From Bifidobacterium vespertilionis (lineage in GTDB: Bacteria; Actinomycetota; Actinomycetes; Actinomycetales; Bifidobacteriaceae): a stretch of 64,000 nucleotides of DNA. The position numbers and the translations under genes are program-made. This document shows, one piece after another, positions 16,453 through 24,883 of the stretch; position 1 is the first letter of the stretch, and each line of letters begins with the position of its first letter. The notes below the pieces were generated by a model. That model was given only the letters and a program-made list of their open reading frames with translations. It did no database searches and was not told the origin of the DNA. Where the stretch lies: assembly GCF_008698145.1 (NCBI RefSeq), contig NZ_RZNZ01000011.1, positions 44,353 to 108,352 on the forward strand, given 5' to 3'.

Positions 16453-17703
16453 ATGACTGCTGTTGAATTCATCGAGCCGATCAGCCACGAGGATGGCGTC
16501 GCGCAGGCCAGCGACCTGTTCAAGCGCACCTTCGGCGCCGATCCCGCCGGCGTGTGGGCCGCCCCCGGCCGCGTCAACCTGATCGGCGAGCACACCGACT
16601 ACAACGCCGGCCTGTGCCTGCCGATCGCTTTGCCCCACCGCACCTTCCTGGCCCTGAGCCCGCGCGAGGACACCACCGTGCGCCTCGTGTCCGACGTGGC
16701 CACGGACAAGGTCGCCACCGCGGATCTGGACGGCCTCAAGGCCGGCGGCGTGGACGGCTGGGCCGCCTACCCGGCCGGCGTGGCCTGGGCCCTGCGCGAG
16801 GCCGGCTTCGACCAGGTCAAGGGCTTCGACGCCGCCTTCGTCTCCTGCGTGCCGCTCGGCTCCGGCCTGAGCTCCTCCGCCGCCATGACATGCTCCACCG
16901 CGCTCGCGCTGGACGACGTGTACGGCCTGGGCTACGGCTCCACCGACGCCGGCCGCGTCACGCTCATCAACGCGGCCATCAAGTCGGAGAACGACATGGC
17001 CGGCGCCTCCACCGGTGGCCTCGATCAGAACGCCTCCATGCGCTGCACGGCCGGCCACGCGATCCTGCTCGACTGCCGTCCGGGCCTGACCCCGCTGGAG
17101 TCCGTTTCCCAGCAGGAGTTCGATCTGGACAAGTACGGCCTTGAGCTGCTTGTGGTGGACACCCAAGCCCCGCACCAGCTCAACGACGGCCAGTACGCCC
17201 AGCGCCGCGCCACCTGCGAGGAGGCCGCGAGGATCCTCGGCGTGGAGAACCTGCGCGTGGTGGCCGATCAGGTCAACGCCGCGGACGATCCGGTCGCCGC
17301 GCTCGCCGATGTGCTCGAGAAGCTCGACGAGCCGGCGCAGATCCGCTGCACCCGCCATGTGATCACCGAGATCGGCCGCGTCACCAAGTTCGTGGACGCC
17401 TTCAAGGCCGGCGACATCGCCAAGGCGGGCGAGCTGTTCAACGCCTCCCACAACTCGCTGCGCGACGACTACCGCGTCACCGTGCCCGAGCTGGACACGG
17501 CCGTGAACATCGCCCGCGCCCACGGTGCCTATGGCGCCCGCATGACCGGCGGCGGCTTCGGCGGCTCGATCATCGCCCTGGTGAACAAGGGTGCCGGTCA
17601 CGACATCGCCCAGCGCATCGCCGACGAGTTCAAGGCCCAGGGCTTCAACGCCCCGCGCGCCCTGCCCGCCGTGGCGGCCGCTGCTGCGTCACGCGAGGCG
17701 TGA
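16453..17703 (+). CDS. galK: Galactokinase
   Basis: A 416-residue GHMP kinase that phosphorylates galactose at C1. Signature 1 is GRVNLIGEHTDYN (residues 39-51). The ATP loop is LGSGLSSSAAM, and the C-terminal motif is GARMTGGGFGGSIIAL. AAAAGGAACG upstream is the ribosome-binding site. The last codons and the stop lie inside the first copy of an 84-bp repeat, so the C-terminus (ASREA) may be recently altered. Confidence 0.95.
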   Translation: MTAVEFIEPISHEDGVAQASDLFKRTFGADPAGVWAAPGRVNLIGEHTDYNAGLCLPIALPHRTFLALSPREDTTVRLVSDVATDKVATADLDGLKAGGVDGWAAYPAGVAWALREAGFDQVKGFDAAFVSCVPLGSGLSSSAAMTCSTALALDDVYGLGYGSTDAGRVTLINAAIKSENDMAGASTGGLDQNASMRCTAGHAILLDCRPGLTPLESVSQQEFDLDKYGLELLVVDTQAPHQLNDGQYAQRRATCEEAARILGVENLRVVADQVNAADDPVAALADVLEKLDEPAQIRCTRHVITEIGRVTKFVDAFKAGDIAKAGELFNASHNSLRDDYRVTVPELDTAVNIARAHGAYGARMTGGGFGGSIIALVNKGAGHDIAQRIADEFKAQGFNAPRALPAVAAAAASREA

Positions 17704-17870
17704 CGCCGTCGCCGCCGTGGTGGCGGCTCCCCTCACCTACGGGATGCCCACTGGGCATCCCGCTTGACGGTTCGGCGCGAGGCGTGACGCCGTCGCCGCC
17801 GTGGTGGCGGCTCCCCTCACCTACGGGATGCCCACCGGGCGTCCCGCTTGACGGTTCGGCGCGAGGCCTG
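17693..17870 (+). repeat. 84-bp tandem repeat at the 3' end of galK
   Basis: Units start at 17693, 17777 and (partial) 17861 with GCGAGGCGTGACG or GCGAGGCCTGACG. Each full unit contains two hairpins: GCCGCC-GTGGT-GGCGGC, and CGGGATGCCC with GGGCATCCCG around a 3-nt loop (17740-17762; 17824-17846 in the second copy). Each ends CGCTTGACGGTTCGG. Copy 1 includes the galK stop codon. The same module type recurs at 25801-25986. Confidence 0.85.
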
Positions 17871-17907
17871 ACGCAGCCGAACCATCCAGCGACACGCCCG
17901 GGGCAAC

Positions 17908-17936
17908 TTACGAAAACCCGTAAAGCGTGCTAACTT
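17908..17936 (+). promoter_or_regulatory. Promoter with operator-like palindrome for the DHA2 transporter
   Basis: TTACGA (17908-17913) and TAACTT (17931-17936) have a 17-bp spacer. CTTACG-AAAACC-CGTAAAG is an inverted repeat over the -35 box and is the kind of site bound by TetR- or MarR-type repressors of efflux pumps. No regulator gene is adjacent. Confidence 0.55.
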
Positions 17937-17948
17937 GCGGAGCTGTTC

Positions 17949-18006
17949 AAAACCGCATGGCCCGCGCCGAATACATTGAGTACTTCGGTGCGGGCCATGC
18001 GGTTTT
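17949..18006 (+). other. Long hairpin in the leader of the DHA2 transporter gene
   Basis: Arms of 23 bp with one mismatch, AAAACCGCATGGCCCGC... and ...GCGGGCCATGCGGTTTT, enclose a 12-nt loop. The 3' arm ends in TTTT. It lies between the promoter and the start codon (22 nt further on), so it can act as a transcription attenuator or hide translation signals. The same frame as the transporter stays open through it from ATG 17956. Confidence 0.75.
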
Positions 18007-18028
18007 CTGCGTCCAGAGAGAGGAAACC

Positions 18029-19438
18029 GTGACACAGTCATCCGCAACAACCGCAACATCCGCACCCGCCGCAGCCGAGCCGCGCTTCGCCCATCCCCAT
18101 CGGGTCATGTCCGGCCTGTACGCCGGCGTCTTTCTGGGCATGCTGTCCGAAACGTCCATGAACATCGCCCTGCCGGACCTCATGCAGGAGTTCTCCGTCA
18201 CCTCCGGCACCGCGCAGTGGATGGTCGTCGGCTACATGCTGGCCATCGGCGTCGTGCTGCCGTGCGTCGGCTTCATGCTCAAATGGGTCAGGGCCAAGAC
18301 CCTCGCCCTGTTCGCCCTGATCTGCTTCCTTGCGGGCGCGATCGTGTGCACCATCGCCCCCAACTTCCCGATCCTGCTGGCCGGTCGCATGGTCCAGGGC
18401 GTGAGCACCGGCATCATGCTGCCCACCATGTACGCGGCGATCATGCGCGTCTTCCCGCCGCATAAGATCGGCGCGGCCAACGGCGTGGCGGGCCTGACGA
18501 TCATGTTCGCCCCCGTGATCGGCCCCACCCTGGCCGGCCTGCTGATCGGCGCGTTCTCCTGGCGCGCGATCTTCGCCATGCTGGCCGTGGTCGCCGCCGT
18601 GGCCATCGCGCTCACCGCCGCCTTCTTCGTCACGCCGATCGAACGCACCCGCCCGGCCGTGGACATCCCGTCCATCATCGCCTCGGCGGTCGGCTTCGGC
18701 TGCCTGGTGGCCGGCGTGAGCCTGATCAGCGACATGGGCTTCTCCGTGCCGGTGATCGGCCTGCTGGCGGTGGGTGTGATCGTGCTCGCATTCTATGCGC
18801 GCCGCCAGTTCACCGTCGCCGACCCGCTGCTGGACCTCAAGGCCCTGCGCATCCCCGCATTCACCGTGCCGGCCGTCATGGTCAGCTGCTCGTTCGCCTG
18901 CACCCTCGCATTCATGTATCTGGTGCCGCAGGAGCTGCAGCGCGGCTTGGGCATGGATTCGGCCACCGCAGGCCTGCTCATGCTGCCCGCCGGCGTGATC
19001 AACGCCCTGTGCACGCTGCTGGCCGGCCACCTGTACGACAAGTATGGCGCCAAGCGTCTCGTGTGGATCGGCGTGGTCATGGCCGTGATCGGCGGCGCGC
19101 TGTTCATCGCGATCGGCGTCGGCTCCCCGGTGGCGCTGTTCCTGACCGCGCACATCGTGATCATGGTGGGCATCCCGTTCATCCAGCAGTCCACCCAGTC
19201 CGCCGCGCTGCACAGCCTGCCGCGCGAGTTGGCGGCCGACGGCAGCACGATCCTCAACACCATGCAGCAGGTGGTGGGCGCGATCGGCACGGCCATCGCC
19301 ACCTGCCTGCTGGGGCTGGCGGACACGAGCACCCAGGCCGGCTTCGTGACCGGTTCGCGCTACGGCTATGCGTTCGGACTGGCGCTGGTCGCCCTGGTGC
19401 TCATCGGCTCGTTCGGTCTGCGCGAGCCGCGCCGATAG
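18029..19438 (+). CDS. MFS transporter, DHA2 (drug:H+ antiporter-2) type
   Basis: A 469-residue membrane protein with about 12-14 hydrophobic helices. MNIALPDLMQEF after the first helix and GRMVQGVSTGIMLPTMYA with VIGPTLAGLL (motif C-like) place it among EmrB/QacA-type exporters. A 30-residue Thr/Ala-rich cytoplasmic start precedes helix 1. The GTG at 18029 follows GAGAGAGGAAA and is the best start; longer in-frame versions would run through the leader hairpin. The substrate is unknown. The promoter with palindrome plus leader hairpin suggests inducible expression. It converges on the next gene. Confidence 0.87.
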   Translation: MTQSSATTATSAPAAAEPRFAHPHRVMSGLYAGVFLGMLSETSMNIALPDLMQEFSVTSGTAQWMVVGYMLAIGVVLPCVGFMLKWVRAKTLALFALICFLAGAIVCTIAPNFPILLAGRMVQGVSTGIMLPTMYAAIMRVFPPHKIGAANGVAGLTIMFAPVIGPTLAGLLIGAFSWRAIFAMLAVVAAVAIALTAAFFVTPIERTRPAVDIPSIIASAVGFGCLVAGVSLISDMGFSVPVIGLLAVGVIVLAFYARRQFTVADPLLDLKALRIPAFTVPAVMVSCSFACTLAFMYLVPQELQRGLGMDSATAGLLMLPAGVINALCTLLAGHLYDKYGAKRLVWIGVVMAVIGGALFIAIGVGSPVALFLTAHIVIMVGIPFIQQSTQSAALHSLPRELAADGSTILNTMQQVVGAIGTAIATCLLGLADTSTQAGFVTGSRYGYAFGLALVALVLIGSFGLREPRR

Positions 19439-19457
19439 CAAGGCATGATCGAGATAT

Positions 19458-19493
19458 GAAAAACCCCGCACGGATTTCCGCGCGGGGTTTTTC
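19458..19493. terminator. Bidirectional Rho-independent terminator
   Basis: GAAAAACCCCGC (19458-19469) and GCGGGGTTTTTC (19482-19493) surround a 12-nt loop, with A-run and T-run on both sides. It serves the two converging MFS genes. Confidence 0.9.
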
Positions 19494-19526
19494 ATAGCCG
19501 GCCAACCAAACGGTCAGCCGATCGGA

Positions 19527-20846
19527 TCACTTGGCGTAATCGTTGTTCTTGCTTTCCTTGATGAGGAACAGCGCGATCAGGGCGATCACGGACATGACGG
19601 CGAGGTACCAGCCGACGGACTCGACCGTGCCGGTGGCCTGCACCAGGGCGGTGGCGATGGTCGGGGCGAACGCGCCGCCGAAGATGGCCGCCAGGTTGTA
19701 GGCGAGGCCGGCGCCGGAGTAGCGCACGTGGGTCGGGAACAGTTCGGGCAGGTAGGCGCCGCAGGGGCCGAACAGGCCGCCCATCAGCGCGAAGCCGACG
19801 CACAGGAACAGCATGACGGTGACCACGTTGTGCTGCAGGGACTGCATGGCGAAGAGGCTGAACACCAGCGTGGCGAGCGTGGTGGAGATCAGCACGGTCT
19901 TGCGGCCCAGACGGTCGGAATACACGCAGGTCACGAGGATGAAGATGGCGAAGAACACCACGGAGACCATCTGCATGGCCAGGTACTCGTTCTGGGTGAA
20001 CGCGGGCTTCATGACCTTGACGCCGTAGGACAGCGACCAGGTGCCGAGCACGTAGAACAGGGAGTAGGTGATGCCCATGGCGGCGGTGCCCAGCAGGACT
20101 TCCTTCCAGTAGGGGACGAGGTCGCGCAGCGGGTGCTTGGAGACGCGGTCCTCGGCCTCGGCCTGGCGGAAGATCGGGGTCTCGGACATGTGCAGACGGA
20201 CGTAGAGGCCGATGATGACCAGGATCGCGGAGCACAGGAACGGGATGCGCCAGCCCCAGGCCTGCATGGTGTCGGGGCCGAGGGTGGTGTCGAGCAGCAG
20301 GTTCAGGCCGTAGGCGCAGAAGAAGCCGATCGGGGCGCCGAGGTTCGGGAAGGAACCGTACAGGGCGCGCTTGTGGGCCGGGGCGTTCTCGGTGGCCACC
20401 AGCGCGGCGCCGGACCATTCGCCGGCCAGACCCACGCCCTGGCAGGCGCGGCAGATGCACAGGATGATGATGGACACGATGCCCAGCTGCTCATAGCCGG
20501 GCAGGCAGCCCACGAGGAACGTGGAGATGCCCATGGTCATCAGGGCCACGACCAGCGTGGTCTTGCGGCCCACCTTGTCGCCGAAGTGGCCGAACAGCAT
20601 GGAGCCGAACGGGCGGGCGAGGAAGGAGACGGCGAACGTCAGGAAGGCGAGCATGGTGCCGATGGCCGGGTTGGCCTTAGTGGCGGCCGGGAAGAAGATC
20701 ACGCCGAAGTAGCTGGCGGACGCGATGGAGTAGCAGTAGTTGTCGTAGAACTCGATGGCCGTGCCGACCATCGACGCGGCGATGATCTCCGGCACGGAAT
20801 CCTTTTTGACTGTGGCCGACTTGGCGGCTGCAGTTGCTGCGGACAT
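19527..20846 (-). CDS. MFS transporter, metabolite:H+ symporter (MHS) family
   Basis: A 439-residue transporter of the ProP/ShiA type. IEFYDNYCYSIASASYF in helix 1 and GDKVGRKTTLV between helices 2 and 3 are family signatures. RACQGVGLAGEWSGAAL, with PAHKRALYGSF after it, matches the helix 4-5 motif of MHS carriers. It usually imports organic acids, betaines or aromatic acids; the substrate is not predictable here. The start is ATG at 20846, with an AGAGGGG site upstream. A ~170-nt leader lies between the inferred promoter and the start. It is divergent from the ACT gene. Confidence 0.88.
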   Translation of the reverse strand: MSAATAAAKSATVKKDSVPEIIAASMVGTAIEFYDNYCYSIASASYFGVIFFPAATKANPAIGTMLAFLTFAVSFLARPFGSMLFGHFGDKVGRKTTLVVALMTMGISTFLVGCLPGYEQLGIVSIIILCICRACQGVGLAGEWSGAALVATENAPAHKRALYGSFPNLGAPIGFFCAYGLNLLLDTTLGPDTMQAWGWRIPFLCSAILVIIGLYVRLHMSETPIFRQAEAEDRVSKHPLRDLVPYWKEVLLGTAAMGITYSLFYVLGTWSLSYGVKVMKPAFTQNEYLAMQMVSVVFFAIFILVTCVYSDRLGRKTVLISTTLATLVFSLFAMQSLQHNVVTVMLFLCVGFALMGGLFGPCGAYLPELFPTHVRYSGAGLAYNLAAIFGGAFAPTIATALVQATGTVESVGWYLAVMSVIALIALFLIKESKNNDYAK

Positions 20847-21017
20847 GGAAATGAACCCCTCTAGATTCTCTTTGGTGCGTCCGGCCATGTGCGCTCGTAT
20901 GCGCGGACCGGACCTGCGAACCGTCCCCCGGGATCGCCCCCTGCCGGTTGTGCCAGTCGAGGAGCTGCGCCGGTGCGGTTCAATCTGCTGTTCCGGTTGT
21001 GGCCGGAAACTGAACAC

Positions 21018-21047
21018 AACATACGGAGCCCATCGCCCCGATGGCAA
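21018..21047 (-). promoter_or_regulatory. Promoter of the MHS transporter gene
   Basis: On the minus strand, TTGCCA (complement of 21042-21047) and TATGTT (complement of 21018-21023) are 18 bp apart. The rest of the 359-bp gap holds only the plus-strand promoter and the leader. Confidence 0.5.
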
Positions 21048-21138
21048 TAGCCGGGTCACTATTCGGACGTGGTCCGAGGTGCCGCGCGAGGGTGGCGGCG
21101 TGGACCGGGCATCCGAGGAACGGTACGGGCGAAGGGGT

Positions 21139-21168
21139 TTGCGGGGTTTCCTTCTATACTGGTATGGT
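21139..21168 (+). promoter_or_regulatory. Promoter of the ACT/UPF0210 pair
   Basis: TTGCGG (21139-21144) and TATGGT (21163-21168) are 18 bp apart. A better -10 (TATACT, 21155-21160) lies just upstream but lacks a well-placed -35 box. Confidence 0.4.
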
Positions 21169-21205
21169 CTGTCGTTTTCTCCCAAAATAATTCGATCGGA
21201 GCGCC

Positions 21206-21478
21206 ATGAACAAGGCAATCATCACCGTCGTCGGCCAGGACACCGTCGGCATCATCGCCCGCGTCTGCACCTACCTTTCCGACCACAAGGTCAACGTGCT
21301 GGACATCTCCCAGACCATCATCGACGGCTTCTTCAACATGATGATGATCGTCGACTACTCCAAGTCCGACGTCGAGTTCGGCGCGATGGTCGAGGCGCTC
21401 GACGAGCTCGGCGAGGACATCGGCGTGCGCATCCGCTGCCAGCGCGAGGAGATCTTCACCAAGATGCACCGCGTCTGA
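21206..21478 (+). CDS. ACT domain protein, UPF0237 family
   Basis: A 90-residue single ACT domain: AIITVVGQDTVGIIARVCTYL, then VLDISQTIIDGFFNMMMIVD, which is the ligand-binding interface. ACT domains bind amino acids and act as sensors. It sits directly before the UPF0210 gene, an arrangement conserved in many Gram-positive bacteria, so the two proteins probably work together. The function is not known. A terminator-like hairpin separates the two genes and may set their ratio. Confidence 0.9.
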   Translation: MNKAIITVVGQDTVGIIARVCTYLSDHKVNVLDISQTIIDGFFNMMMIVDYSKSDVEFGAMVEALDELGEDIGVRIRCQREEIFTKMHRV

Positions 21479-21491
21479 CGAAGCCGTTAAG

Positions 21492-21515
21492 AAAACAGTC
21501 CTGTGGACTGTTTTT
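21492..21515 (+). terminator. Terminator or attenuator between ACT and UPF0210 genes
   Basis: AAAACAGTCC and GGACTGTTTT form a perfect 10-bp stem with a 3-nt loop and five T residues. No new promoter is obvious before the UPF0210 start, so it is probably leaky. Confidence 0.75.
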
Positions 21516-21583
21516 AGGTTTCGAAGCCGGCCGTCAGGCCGCGCTGTCAACAGGGAATCGACTACTTTCGAAGGAACGCATCA

Positions 21584-22948
21584 ATGTTAAATATCATGGA
21601 GGTCCACGAGACCAACCAGATGATCGAGCAGGAGAAGCTCGACGTGCGCACGATCACCATGGGCATCTCCCTGCTGGATTGCGCGGACGGATCCGTGGAC
21701 GAGGTGTGCCGCAAGGTCTACGACAAGATCACCCGCTACGCCAAGGACCTCGTGTCCACCGGCGAGGCGATCGAGCGTGACTACGGCATCCCGATCGTCA
21801 ACAAGCGCATCACCGTCACCCCCATCTCCCTGGTGGGCGCGAGCTCGTGCAGGTCCACCAAGGACTTCGTCAAGATCGCCCACGCGCTGGATCGCGCGGC
21901 CAAGGAGTGCGGCGTGGATCTGATCGGCGGTTACTCTGCGTTGGTCTCCAAGGCCATGACCCCGGCCGAGGAGCTGCTCATCCGCTCCCTGCCGCAGGCG
22001 CTGAGCGAGACGGACATCGTGTGCTCCTCCGTGAACGTGGGCTCCACCAAGACCGGCATCGACATGAACGCCGTCGAGCTGCTGGGCCACGTCATCAAGG
22101 ACATCGCCGCCGCCACCGCGGACAACGATTCCTACGGCTGCGTCAAGTTCGTGGCCTTCTGCAACGTGCCCGACGACAACCCGTTCATGGCGGGCGGCTT
22201 CCACGGCGTCACCGAGGGCGACGCGGTGATCAACGTGGGCGTCTCCGGACCGGGCGTGGTCTCCCGCGCGCTGGATGCCGCCAAGGGCAAGGACTTCGAG
22301 TTCCTGTGCGAGACGATCAAGCGCACCGCGTTCAAGATCACCCGCGTGGGCCAGCTCGTGGCCCAGGAGGCGTCGCGCCGGCTCGGCATCCCGTTCGGCA
22401 TCATCGACCTGTCCCTGGCCCCCACGCCCGCGGTGGGCGATTCGGTGGGCGAGGTGCTGGAGAAGATCGGCCTCGAGCAGGTGGGCGCGCCCGGCACCAC
22501 CGCCGCGCTGGCCATGCTCAACGACCAGGTCAAGAAGGGCGGCATCATGGCGTCCTCCTACGTGGGAGGCCTGTCCGGCGCCTTCATCCCGGTCTCCGAG
22601 GACAAGAACATGATCGACGCGGCCGCCTCCGGGTGCCTGACGATCGAAAAGCTCGAGGCCATGACCTGCGTGTGCTCGGTGGGTCTGGACATGATCGCCA
22701 TCCCCGGCGACACCTCCGCCGCCACGATCTCCGGCCTCATCGCGGACGAGGCGGCCATCGGCATGGTCAACCAGAAGACCACGGCCGTGCGCGTGATCCC
22801 GGTGGTCGGCAAGGGCGTGGGCGAGGAGGCCAACTTCGGCGGCCTCATGGGCTACGCGCCGATCATGCCGGTCAACAAGGCCAGCTGCGCGGCGTTCGTG
22901 ACCCGCGGCGGCCGCATCCCGGCGCCGATCCACTCGTTCAAGAACTGA
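21584..22948 (+). CDS. UPF0210 family protein (DUF711, PFL-like fold)
   Basis: A 454-residue cytosolic protein whose whole length matches the UPF0210 family. Segments such as [54 protein letters not shown] and [11 protein letters not shown] are diagnostic. Structures of relatives resemble glycyl-radical enzymes, but I see no glycyl-radical motif (RVxGY), so the catalytic chemistry is unknown. GAAGGAA lies 8-10 nt before the ATG. It is paired with the upstream ACT protein. A perfect hairpin begins at its stop codon. Confidence 0.9.
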   Translation: MLNIMEVHETNQMIEQEKLDVRTITMGISLLDCADGSVDEVCRKVYDKITRYAKDLVSTGEAIERDYGIPIVNKRITVTPISLVGASSCRSTKDFVKIAHALDRAAKECGVDLIGGYSALVSKAMTPAEELLIRSLPQALSETDIVCSSVNVGSTKTGIDMNAVELLGHVIKDIAAATADNDSYGCVKFVAFCNVPDDNPFMAGGFHGVTEGDAVINVGVSGPGVVSRALDAAKGKDFEFLCETIKRTAFKITRVGQLVAQEASRRLGIPFGIIDLSLAPTPAVGDSVGEVLEKIGLEQVGAPGTTAALAMLNDQVKKGGIMASSYVGGLSGAFIPVSEDKNMIDAAASGCLTIEKLEAMTCVCSVGLDMIAIPGDTSAATISGLIADEAAIGMVNQKTTAVRVIPVVGKGVGEEANFGGLMGYAPIMPVNKASCAAFVTRGGRIPAPIHSFKN

Positions 22949-22984
22949 CGTTTGGGGGCTCCCTTCGGGGAGCCCCCAAACGTC
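22947..22984 (+). terminator. Perfect 17-bp hairpin with TTCG loop after UPF0210
   Basis: GACGTTTGGGGGCTCCC, loop TTCG, and the exact complement; it overlaps the TGA. There is no T-run: the 3' arm runs straight into the REP-like element that follows. Confidence 0.8.
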
Positions 22985-23113
22985 ATCCTGAGCGAAGCGC
23001 AGCGGAGTCGAAGGATCCTTAATCTCCTGCACTATGACGTCAGTGCGAAATGACGAAGGATCCTTCGCTCCGCTCAGGATGACGGCGGGTGAGTTTGCTC
23101 CGCTCGGGATGAT
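22982..23113 (+). repeat. REP-like palindromic element, copy 2
   Basis: GTCATCCTGAGCGAAGC...GGATCCTTAA (22982-23023) is followed by an atypical centre and AAGGATCC...GCTCAGGATGAC (ending 23083). A decayed extra half-copy (CTCGGGATGATCG) ends at 23113. Confidence 0.85.
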
Positions 23114-23164
23114 CGCGCCGTCTGTTGCGTATACGCGTATACACTTCGTGCGGTTTACCGTCTG

Positions 23165-23833
23165 TCAGGCTCCGCCCTGGAACCCCAGCTGCCTCCAGGC
23201 TTCGTAGATGGCGATGGAGGCGCAGTTGGTCAGGTTGAGGGACCTGAGGGACGGGCGCATGGGCAGGCGGACCTGCTCGGCCACGTGCGGGCCGGCCATG
23301 ATGTCCATCGGATCGGGGATGTCGCCCGGCTCGGGGCCGAACAGCAGGATGTCGGTGGGGCGGTACTCCACCTCCGTGTACAGCTTCGTGGCGTGCGCGG
23401 TGAACGCGATGATGCGCGAATTGGGCATCGACTCCACCAGATTCTCGAAGTTCGGGTGCAGCACCACGTGCGCCATGTCGTGGTAGTCCAGTCCGGCGCG
23501 GCGCAGTTTGGTGTCCCGGAGGTTGAAGCCCAGCGGCTCCACCAGATGCAGGATCGTGCCGGTCACCGCGCACAGGCGGATGGCCGATCCGGTGTTGCCC
23601 GGAATGCGCGGCGAGTAATAGCACAGGTGAGGCGTCACGGTTTCTGCCGCCGCGGCCTTCTCCGCGGAAAGCATCGCGTCGACCACGGAGATGGGGTTGC
23701 CGTGCGCATCGGTCACCAGTTCGTCCGGCCCGTAGTTCGATTTGCGGTAGCCGTACTCGAACATCTTCTCGACCTTGGCCTCGGGATTCGCCTCTTCGGG
23801 GGCTGCTGCTGCACTGTTCGCTTCGTTCGTCAC
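23165..23833 (-). CDS. trmL: tRNA (cytidine(34)-2'-O)-methyltransferase
   Basis: A 222-residue SPOUT methyltransferase that methylates the ribose of the wobble base in certain leucine tRNAs. The TrmL core (about residues 66-222) starts HLCYYSPRIPGNTGSAIRLC. FGPEPGDIPDP and RSLNLTNCASIAIYEAWRQ form the knotted AdoMet site. The first 65 residues are an extension absent from E. coli TrmL. GTG at 23833 is chosen: minus-strand TATTCT lies 8 nt upstream, and the next upstream start would run into mutY. It is divergent from mutY with only 20 bp between start codons. Confidence 0.85.
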   Translation of the reverse strand: MTNEANSAAAAPEEANPEAKVEKMFEYGYRKSNYGPDELVTDAHGNPISVVDAMLSAEKAAAAETVTPHLCYYSPRIPGNTGSAIRLCAVTGTILHLVEPLGFNLRDTKLRRAGLDYHDMAHVVLHPNFENLVESMPNSRIIAFTAHATKLYTEVEYRPTDILLFGPEPGDIPDPMDIMAGPHVAEQVRLPMRPSLRSLNLTNCASIAIYEAWRQLGFQGGA

Positions 23834-23853
23834 GAATGCTAAGAATAGGGACG
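23834..23853. promoter_or_regulatory. 20-bp shared divergent promoter region of trmL and mutY
   Basis: The minus-strand -10 box TATTCT (complement of 23842-23847) and a plus-strand -10-like TAAGAAT (23840-23846) overlap almost fully. Both start codons lie within 7-8 nt, so both messages are probably leaderless and the two promoters compete. Confidence 0.5.
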
Positions 23854-24831
23854 ATGAACGACACCGTTGAACCTCTTGCCGCCGCCTCCGTCGCGGACCC
23901 CTCCGCCGTGGCTGCACCGCTGTTCGCGTGGTGGCATGCCAACGCGCGCGATCTGCCCTGGCGGTTCGGCCGCACCACCCCGTGGGGCGTGCTCGTCTCC
24001 GAGGTGATGAGCCAGCAGACCCAGATGAGCCGCGTGGTGCCCTACTGGCGGGCGTGGATGGACGTGTGGCCGGATGCCGCCGCCCTCGCCGCCGCGTCCC
24101 CAGCGGAGGTGATCACCGCGTGGGGGCGTCTGGGCTATCCGCGACGTGCGCTGCGCTTGCAGGAGTGCGCCCGCGTGGTGGCGGGGGAGTGCGCCGACGA
24201 GCTGCCACGATCGTACGATGGTTTGACCGCTCTGCCCGGCATTGGCGACTACACGGCCAGTGCGGTGATGAGCTTCGCGTTCGGCATGAGGATCGCGGTG
24301 ATCGACACGAACATCCGTCGCGTGCTGTCCCGCGTGTTCACGGGCGTCGAGTCGCTCGGCGGCTCCGCGAAGCCCGCCGAGCGCGATCTGGCGAATCGCG
24401 TGCTGCCGGCGGATGCCGGGGAGTCCGTCACATGGAACCAAGCGGTGATGGAACTGGGCGCCCTGGTGTGCACGGCCAAATCGCCCCGGTGCGACGTCTG
24501 TCCGGTATCCGGCCTGTGCATGTTCCTGGCCGCCGGGCGCCCCGGTTTGGGCGAGCGGCGCACCCGGCCCCGGCAGCGGTTCCAGGGCACCGATCGTCAG
24601 GTGCGCGGCATCGTGCTCGACGCCCTGCGCAGGTTGCCCGCGGGCGGCGGCGATGGCGGCGGCGATGTTGGTGCGGCGGGGACGATGCCCGGTGTCCCAT
24701 CGCTGCCGCGCGCGCAGGCACGGCAGCTGTGGGCCGATCGTGCCCAGCTGGACGCCTGCATCGCCAGTCTGGACGATGACGGCCTGATCGAAATCCTCCC
24801 GGACGGATCCCTGCGGCTGCCCCGCGCATGA
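23854..24831 (+). CDS. mutY: A/G-specific adenine glycosylase
   Basis: A 325-residue HhH-GPD base-excision enzyme removing adenine opposite 8-oxoguanine. LPWRFGRTTPWGVLVSEVMSQQTQ holds the catalytic Glu. LPGIGDYTASAV is the helix-hairpin-helix, and VIDTNIRRVL holds the catalytic Asp. The [4Fe-4S] loop is complete (CTAKSPRCDVCPVSGLC, spacing 6-2-5). After it, about 85 residues replace the usual NUDIX-like 8-oxoG recognition domain: a Gly/Ala linker and a short winged-helix-like end (QLDACIASLDDDGLIEI). That is the short form common in actinobacteria. Confidence 0.9.
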   Translation: MNDTVEPLAAASVADPSAVAAPLFAWWHANARDLPWRFGRTTPWGVLVSEVMSQQTQMSRVVPYWRAWMDVWPDAAALAAASPAEVITAWGRLGYPRRALRLQECARVVAGECADELPRSYDGLTALPGIGDYTASAVMSFAFGMRIAVIDTNIRRVLSRVFTGVESLGGSAKPAERDLANRVLPADAGESVTWNQAVMELGALVCTAKSPRCDVCPVSGLCMFLAAGRPGLGERRTRPRQRFQGTDRQVRGIVLDALRRLPAGGGDGGGDVGAAGTMPGVPSLPRAQARQLWADRAQLDACIASLDDDGLIEILPDGSLRLPRA

Positions 24832-24883
24832 TCGTTCACGGAGTTGCGATCGCTCACAGTGCCACGATCGTTCACGGGGTTGC
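24830..24883 (+). repeat. Three 18-bp tandem repeats after mutY
   Basis: GATCGTTCACGGAGTTGC, GATCGCTCACAGTGCCAC and GATCGTTCACGGGGTTGC start at 24830, 24848 and 24866. The first overlaps the mutY stop. Confidence 0.65.

Noticed and set aside
17927..18028. Longer N-terminus for the DHA2 transporter (GTG at 17927 or ATG at 17956)
   Set aside because: It would overlap the -10 box or run through a 23-bp hairpin. GTG 18029 has a good ribosome-binding site. The longer frame is kept only as a possible regulatory feature.
19656..20864. Plus-strand frame opposite the MHS transporter rich in Gln, Glu and Gly
   Set aside because: No domain, no ribosome-binding site, and it is complementary to a clear MFS gene.
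22947..22984. Riboswitch-like element
   Set aside because: It is a single perfect hairpin with a TTCG loop located after a stop codon; a terminator explains it.
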